Source: Petrolisthes cinctipes
Taxonomy: Eukaryota; Arthropoda; Malacostraca; Decapoda; Porcellanidae
DNA: 64,000 nucleotides
Direction of reading: 5' to 3'
Assembly (NCBI GenBank): GCA_033782935.1
Contig: JAWQEG010000720.1
Location: forward strand, 372,001 to 436,000
Positions 58,086 through 64,000 of the stretch are shown piece by piece. The notes beneath the pieces were generated by a model. It was given only the letters and a program-made list of their open reading frames with translations. It ran no database searches and was not told the DNA's origin. Within the stretch, counting starts at the first letter, position 1, and each line of letters begins with the position of its first letter. The position numbers and the translations under genes are program-made.

Positions 58086-58844
58086 CAGTGGCGTCACCAG
58101 GGTTTTCATATGGGGGCCGGGCCATGGGGAGCCAGGAGTTTATATGGGGGGGCCACACAACTTTAAGGCTTTAATGTTTATTAATTCATTTTTAGTTGAT
58201 AAGTATTACTAGATTGTGCATAGATGTATAAAGTTAAATCAGTTAAGAATATTGACAGCATAAGTTTGTTAGCAACATTTATACCAACATGAAATGAATG
58301 CTCATACTCTTGTCTACATATAACCAATGGTGACGAAGACATAGAGTTCCTCCCAAAAAGAGAAAAATGTATCTGCGAGTGGGCCAAAAGATGAGATTTC
58401 AATGGACTAGGTATTTCCCAAACCTTTCAAATATAATTATCTAACTTAAACATGCATTTTTTTTATGGTACCAACATATATCATGCACAACTTAAGAAAA
58501 CTTTAAAATAAACATGGATATTGAAAACATCAATGAAATTTACCAAATAATATTGTCTATTTACTAATGAGACAAAAAATATAGTCTGAATAACATTTAC
58601 TCTCAGACTCAAACCTAGTTCAATAAATTGCAATATAAATACATTTAATGTTCGAAAATATGCACCATACATACCAATAATTAGAGCCTGTAGATCAATT
58701 CTAAATATCAATGCAAAAAATTCTGGTAATATATTCATGTAACTAATTTTTTTCATATATTTATACACGATAGCGATAGACCCACCAAAAAAAAACACGT
58801 GGTTTTCTATTTTCTTCTTTGTCAAATTTCAGTATAAAAAAAAT

Positions 58845-58934
<90 letters not shown>

Positions 58935-59090
58935 GTTATCTTATATAATCCAGAAAGATGCTGACAAGTGATTAAATGTGGATAAAAATACTTAATACAT
59001 TCATTCATTCATTTTGTAAAATTTTACCTGGGGGGGCCAGTGGGGGAGCCAGGACTTCTTAGGGGGGGGGGGGCAATAACGACGCTACTG
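58086..59090. mobile_element. hAT-type nonautonomous element, 1005 bp
   Basis: The termini CAGTGGCGTCACCAGG (58086) and GACGCTACTG (59081-59090) are inverted and hAT-like. The flanking 8-mers CGACTCAT (58078-58085) and CGACGCGT (59091-59098) match at 6 of 8, with differences at CpG-type positions. The surrounding LINE reading (WQRV / VINGEASDW) continues across it. Subterminal G-rich motifs (GGGGCCAG, GGAGCCAGGA) occur on both sides. A (TA)n run occupies about 58847-58932. No transposase was found. Confidence 0.75.
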
Positions 59091-60405
59091 CGACGCGTTG
59101 CCAGCGGTTTGATAGCCAATCTCTAATCCATGTGTACAACTGTTACCTCAAGCCATTGCTTTTAATTTCAATTGTAGTCGCTTATGTGGTAATTTGTCAA
59201 ACGCTTTCTGAAAGTCTAAATATATAATATCAGTTGACACTTTTTCGTCCACATTACAGTAAATTTGTTAGACAAGATCTGTTGTTACGGAAACCATGTT
59301 GAGAGTCCAGAATTAAGTTTTGCTCATCTAGATGTGATACTATTTTATCTCTCAATTTTTTTTTTCAAATATTTTATTATAACGGATGTTAAACTTATTG
59401 AGCGGTAGTTTCCAGCATGACTTTAATTATCTTTCTTAAATATAGGAGTTACATTGGCTTTCTTCCAAGGGGCTGGCACTTTACATTTGCTTAGTGACTT
59501 ATTAAATATTATTTTCAAAGATTGTAACACTTCTCTATGACATTCACGTAATAATCTGTGAGACACTTCGTCACATCCTTCACTTTTAAAATGATCTTGT
59601 GTTTTTAGATACCTTAAGAGTTGTTCATCTGTAAATTCGTTAATTTCTAGTTTGTTACCGTCTGCTACCTGAGAGAAGTTCGGAGGTTCTGACAAATTAA
59701 TTTCACTTTCCTTGGGAAAAACGGAGTTAAAATGTTCATTTAGTACGGTTGTGATGTATTAATTCCCATTTATTAGGACATTGTTTTTGTTTAGTACTGG
59801 TCCTATGCATGCTTTCACGTTTTTATTATTTCTGATGTAATGGTAAAATTTCTTCGGATCTGTCTTGGAGTCGAGGACAATACTTTTCTCAATGTTACGC
59901 TTGGCAAGTCTGATTTGTCTTTCATTCATACGTTTTGCATCTACATATTTCTTATAGTCTATGAGTGAATTGGTACGTTTATATACTTTATATGCCTCTC
60001 TCTTGTTACTATTAGTTCGCTAAATTTCATTCGTCATCCAAACTGATTTGTGGTTGTTAGTTCGTTTCTTTATTCTCGGTACATGATATTTTTTTCAATT
60101 CACAGGAGTTTTTCTATGAATATTTTACACATCGTAACGACGTCTTCATGATTTAGCAATTCAGTCAGATTATTTCGTTTAGTTCTTTTTTAATGTTACC
60201 AAAATTTGCTCTTTTATAGTTAGGTACTAACTGACTATTTTCGCAAATCATAGTGTTACAGTTTATGTTACATCTTATTATTCTGTGATCACTGTTTGCA
60301 AGCGGCTCACCGACTTCGCATGCACTGATTAAATCAAGTTCTGTTGTAAAATCAAGGTCGAGGATATTTTTATCTAAGGTTGGGTCTTGTACAATTGGTT
60401 CAAAT

Positions 60406-61150
60406 TAATGTAGGAAAAAATGGCACTGGTAAAAATGGCAAAGGAATAAATGGCACCAGAAAAAATAGCACAGGAAAATATGGCACATTTTTCAGCATAG
60501 GAAAAAATGGCACACTTTTCAGCATTTACAGTAATTACAGGTATCAACACTAATAATCGGAACCCTTCTTTCGAACATTTCGTCATCATGAAACATCCTG
60601 CAACACAAGGCCCAAGACACATATGAGGAACTTTTCAAGGCAGTTCTTGAGAAATATGCGGAATACCACCTGTATCCAGACCCTTCAACCGTTATACTCG
60701 ACTTGGAACAAACAACTCTACAACCCACCACAGCAATTCTTGGAACAGAAGTTGTCATTCGTTGTTGTTTGTACTATCTGACACAGTCATCATGGAGGAA
60801 AATACAAGAGCTAGGGCTGGTAACAGTCTATAAGGAAAATGAGGAAATAAGTTGTTCTGTGGTATGGTAGACAGTTTAGCTTTTCTTCCTCTCGAGGATG
60901 TTTCTGCTGGCATTAATTTCCTCAAAAACAACACACCAGAGGGTATGGAGCCTTTTGTCACCTACTTCGATCAGACGTACGTAACGGGCACTTATCAAAA
61001 TGTAAAGAAATTAATTTTTTACACATTTTTGTTGATTCTACTGTGCCATTTTTCTCTATGCTGAAATATGTGCCATAATTTTATGTGTCATTTTTTCCTG
61101 TGCAGTTTTTTCTGGTACCATTTATTCCTGTGCCATTTTTTCCGTCTACC
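60406..61150 (+). mobile_element. MULE (Mutator-like) fragment with 9-bp target duplication and AAAATGGCAC-repeat ends
   Basis: The flanks GGTTCAAAT (60397-60405) and GGTTTAAAT (61151-61159) are a 9-bp duplication with one change, the length known for Mutator elements. Both ends carry repeated GGAAAAAATGGCAC-type motifs in inverted orientation (60411-60520 and 61035-61140). Inside, plus-strand coding resembles a MULE transposase: EELFKAVLEKYAEYHLYPDP, VILDLEQTTLQ, CLYYLTQSSWRKIQELGL and, after a one-base frameshift near 60860, GMVDSLAFLPLEDVSAGINF and TYFDQTYVTGTYQ. The element is deleted and nonautonomous. It sits in the CR1-like LINE. Confidence 0.8.
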
Positions 61151-62480
61151 GGTTTAAATATGCTTACGAACGATTTTTTTACATTTACTTTAAGTTTGAT
61201 GAATCATATGCAATGTGTTTATTTTTGTTTATTTCGATTGCATACAAGTTATCTCTAATGATTAAAAGAACTCTACCCCTATTTTTGTGTCCTACAGTTA
61301 GCAATAATTTGATAACCTAGGATAGCTACTTCTGCCAAGTAATCTTTATCGTTAAAATATAGCCATGTTTCTGTTAAACTAATTATATCGGGATTATCGG
61401 TATTTACGTATGCAAGCAGTTCGTCTCTTTTTTCAATAAAGCTCCTTGCGTTTGTATACATGAGGTTTATTTTTTTTACGCTGTTGTCTTATCAGTGGAG
61501 CCGAACGCGATGTGTTCAGTGAAAATCTTGCTCGATGTTGTCCTCTGGATCTGGCTCCGGATCCGTTTCTGTTTGCCTATCTGCTTCTACCTGCCTGTCG
61601 TTATCTCCCTGTCTATCTACGTCCTCAGTGTTGGCATATCTCTCATCATCTTGAGAGGCTGGGATTACATCTATACTTTCGCCTAACACTCTTCCTAATC
61701 TCGCTTTGCCAACACTGTTGAGATGTAAGCCATCTCGACTATACAATGTTCTATCCCTACAAAAGTGGTGCCAGATATCTAAAAACTCTGCATTATCCTG
61801 CCTTCATAACGCCTTTAATCTATGCTTGACGACCGACATTTTTCTAAAATAGTTAGGGCCAACATAATATCTAGGAATGATGCTACACACTGTTACCTTC
61901 CGTTTCCTATTTGTGAATTCCCTAATAATTTTCCTATATTTTTCTAGTATCGTGAGAGGTTGTTTGTGCCAACTAATGTCACAAACGCTGTATCCTCTGG
62001 TGAGTTTTTTTGTACTAGATAGTCAACCTTCTCTATAATTTCTTCTATCTTATGACCAGGATAGCATCAATTTGCTCTCTTTTTCTTCCTATCCCTACAG
62101 AACTCATTATCCTAGCCTCTTACTAGACTATCTCCTACCAGGGAGAAACTAGGTTCCTCCCCAACTTCATCGTTTAATAGTTCATACCTATTGCTAACTG
62201 GGATTGCGCTTTCTACATTATTATTGTTGACCTTGGCCCTGGCTCCATTCCTTACCTGCATGAAGCCTTCATTCCTATCTGACCTATCGCTATCGTCTGC
62301 TTTGTCGCTATCTTCTGACCTGCCACTCTCGTCTGACCTGTCACTATTTGAAGTTACCACGTTTGTATCGTCACCCTTTACCTGAAGTTGTCTTTCCAAA
62401 GTGACAACTTCTTTCCTAAGTTGCCTAACCTCGACCAAGATCTTCTCCCTGTTATGACAAAACAGGCAACAAGAGTCACT

Positions 62481-63184
62481 ATCCTAATCGAGGAACAACA
62501 CGAGCAGGAATTGTCCTGAACACCACAGAGGGCACATGTATCGAGTTGCACGGGACATCCTGTAAGTTATGTGCGTATTTTTGACTAGGTTACTGTTAAT
62601 AAAGTGGGAGAGAAAAGGGAGGTGAAGTGAGGTAAGATGAGGTGAGGTAAGGTAAGGTGCAAGGTTGATGGAAATTTGAATCCTACAAGGGGATTCTAGC
62701 AGGTCAAAGAAGGTAGAGTGAGGTGAGTGCAGGTAAAAAGGGTAAGGCAAATTCAATTGGGAATTTAGGAATGGCAGGGAGGAGGGGTTTGCTGTGTACA
62801 AAGAAAGCAATGAATACAATTATACAAATGAAATGCACAAGGTACAATTAATATAATACAGTAGTACTATTTAAAGAATAAAAACACACAAAAGCAGCAA
62901 AGTAGTACAAATGATATGATAATAACACAGAACACTAGAAAAACACAGTACAATTAATATAACAATAGAATTGTCCTAAGTCACGATATTAAACAATACT
63001 CATTATTAACAGAGATTTTACATTACGTAAAAAATTTATGTAAAGATAAGAATACAGAATAATAATAATAATGATAATTTGTACTAAAAAATTCCTTTCT
63101 GTTGGTTGCACGAACTTCCAAAAGCAGCGAAGGCACAGAGCAGCGAGGACAGACAAACATAAACGTTCACTTCACTGGCTCAGT
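62481..63184. other. Noncoding; GGTGAGGTAAGGT repeats at 62595-62730
   Basis: Short imperfect GGTGAGGTAAGGTAAGGTG units lie near 62620-62660, and GCAGGTAAAAAGGGTAAGG occurs nearby. The rest is AT-rich. 62481-62560 may be the ORF1 Cys-rich start of the LINE (a frame with several CxxC), which is not certain. Confidence 0.45.
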
Positions 63185-63420
63185 CTGGACTGAAGAAAAG
63201 AAGAAGCGGTGATATTGGAAGAAAGAACTAGAGAAAGGAAGTGGTGATAAGGAGAAGAAAGAATAAAGAGAGGTGATAAAGGAGAAATAATCATTACAAT
63301 AATAATAAGAGGTGATAAAGGAGTACATAAAAGAAGAGAGGAGAAAGAATAATAAATAAAAAAAATAAACAAAAAGTGAAAAAGGAGTTGATGATGAAGG
63401 AAGGGGGAAGACGTGACAAA
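63185..63420. repeat. Purine-rich imperfect repeat, copy 2
   Basis: Units contain GAGGTGATAAAGGAGAA-type sequence three to four times, as at 56890-57175. No gene is seen. Confidence 0.65.
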
Positions 63421-63439
63421 CCCAAACAACTAAACACCT

Positions 63440-63715
63440 TCGAGGACTTGTTGGAGTTAGTGGGAAGTGATGGACAGTGGAATGTACTACTATACCTTAC
63501 ATGCTCACTCGGTAAGTGTGTGTGTTTGTGATGGGCCATAGAATGTACTACTATACCTTACATGTTCACTCGTTAAATGTGTATGTGTATGTGTTAGTGG
63601 GAAGTGATGGACCATGGAATGTACTAATATACCATACATGTTCACACAGTGTGTATGTGTGTGTGTGTTAGAGTTAGTGGGAAGTGATGGATGATGGAAT
63701 ATACAGCTAGCCACA
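63440..63715. repeat. Tandem repeat of 65-75 bp with GT tract
   Basis: GGAAGTGATGGACAGTGGAA, TGTACTACTATACCTTACAT and GTTCACTCG plus a variable (GT)n spacer occur three to four times. The last unit is partial. Confidence 0.75.
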
Positions 63716-63784
63716 CTACTGCAAGGGCCACTTCACACTGGCCAAGATAGTAACCCCAAAACACTAGTAGTGACCTACGCTCTT

Positions 63785-63955
63785 TTCATTTTTCTGTGAC
63801 GACACATTTGTACACCATAATCATATCGCATCTCTTTCGCTTTGTTTTCTAGTTCAGGAAACTTTACTTTTCTAGTCCTACCTCATATATTAGTCCCCTA
63901 AGACTTGGTACCCCTCTTGTTACTGCTCTTTGTACTTCCTCTAGTTTTGTGATGT
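63785..63955 (-). pseudogene. LINE RT C-terminal fragment
   Basis: The minus-strand reading is ITKLEEVQRAVTRGVPSLRG followed by LIYEVGLEK, then a stop and frameshift, then a KRKRCDMIMVYKC-like phrase. This matches the thumb/C-terminal signature of CR1/RTE-type reverse transcriptases. About 55 codons remain. Confidence 0.65.
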
Positions 63956-64000
63956 GTGTGTGTCTGTGTGTGTGTGTTATCCCGTGGAGATGGTGTCAAC

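Larger units (their letters stand above)
57190..62480 (-). pseudogene. CR1-like LINE with SGNH-esterase ORF1, split by hAT and MULE insertions
   Basis: On the minus strand ORF1 lies at about 62480-61516. A coil/acidic segment (MVEVRQLRKEVVTLERQLQV) leads to FSLVGDSLVRG (nucleophile Ser), then CYPGHKIEEII, FVTLVGTNN (Asn) and DGLHLNSVGKARLG (Asp, His), the SGNH-hydrolase set found in CR1/L2 ORF1. ORF2 begins near 61461 with MYTNARSFIEKRDELLAYVN and DIISLTETW (endonuclease). The RT follows at 59700-59100 (LSKCKVPAPWKKANVTPIFK, then WIRDWLSNRWQRV) and 58085-57190 ([65 protein letters not shown]). A hAT-type MITE (58086-59090) and a MULE (60406-61150) interrupt it. Scattered stops make it inactive. 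59700-60396 is its endonuclease-RT linker. Confidence 0.85.

Overview
The window is eukaryotic, intron-bearing and almost wholly repetitive. The likeliest source is a decapod crustacean (crab, shrimp or crayfish). This is inferred from the extreme density of microsatellites, the TTAGG-type (arthropod telomeric) motifs, and LINE families whose RNase H, endonuclease and C-terminal sequences look like those seen in decapod genomes. I see no confident host housekeeping gene, rRNA or intact tRNA. The best gene-like objects are a two-gene DNA transposon, a C2H2 zinc-finger gene with a broken 3' part, and a SWIM zinc-finger exon.

Layout. 1-5.4 kb: an ISL2EU/Harbinger-type transposon with a DDE transposase (+) and a convergent four-exon YqaJ-nuclease/SWIM/PHD gene (-) carrying one late frameshift. 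5.5-8.24 kb: a LINE (-) with a trinucleotide tail, a 3'-UTR minisatellite and three frameshifts. 8.28-9.1 kb: a hAT end. 9.65-10.6 kb: a zinc-finger array. 10.9-14.7 kb: minisatellites and nonautonomous ends. 14.7-19.15 kb: an old LINE (-) lying between two copies of a microsatellite-bearing MITE and broken by four further insertions or expansions, including a + strand LINE tail whose coding end became an 18-copy 55-bp minisatellite. 19.5-22.57 kb: a 57-bp satellite with higher-order structure. 22.6-27.2 kb: G-rich fold-back minisatellites, GT/CT/ATT tracts and MITEs. 28-30.9 kb: LINE fragments. 31-35 kb: a SWIM exon, a MITE and a minisatellite. 35.2-37.3 kb: a possible LTR and a jockey-like 3' fragment. 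38.4-43.0 kb: a LINE (-) bounded by an exact 14-bp target-site duplication and split by a long-TIR element and a Tc1/mariner-like MITE. 43-47.3 kb: mostly noncoding, with an interstitial telomere-like tract. 47.4-51.1 kb: a jockey-like LINE (+) with ORF1, endonuclease, reverse transcriptase and RNase H remnants. 52-53.3 kb: an internally deleted LINE (-). 53.9-54.2 kb: a tRNA-derived SINE. 57.2-62.5 kb: a CR1-like LINE (-) with an SGNH-esterase ORF1, split by a hAT-type MITE and a MULE fragment, each with a recognisable target duplication.

How the parts work together. There is no operon or pathway. The logic is one of nested mobile elements: autonomous families (ISL2EU, LINEs, hAT, MULE, mariner-type) are present mainly as fossils, and many tandem repeats can be traced to an element that seeded them. 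Coordinates of element ends are read by eye. All family names are inferences from motifs, not from database searches.
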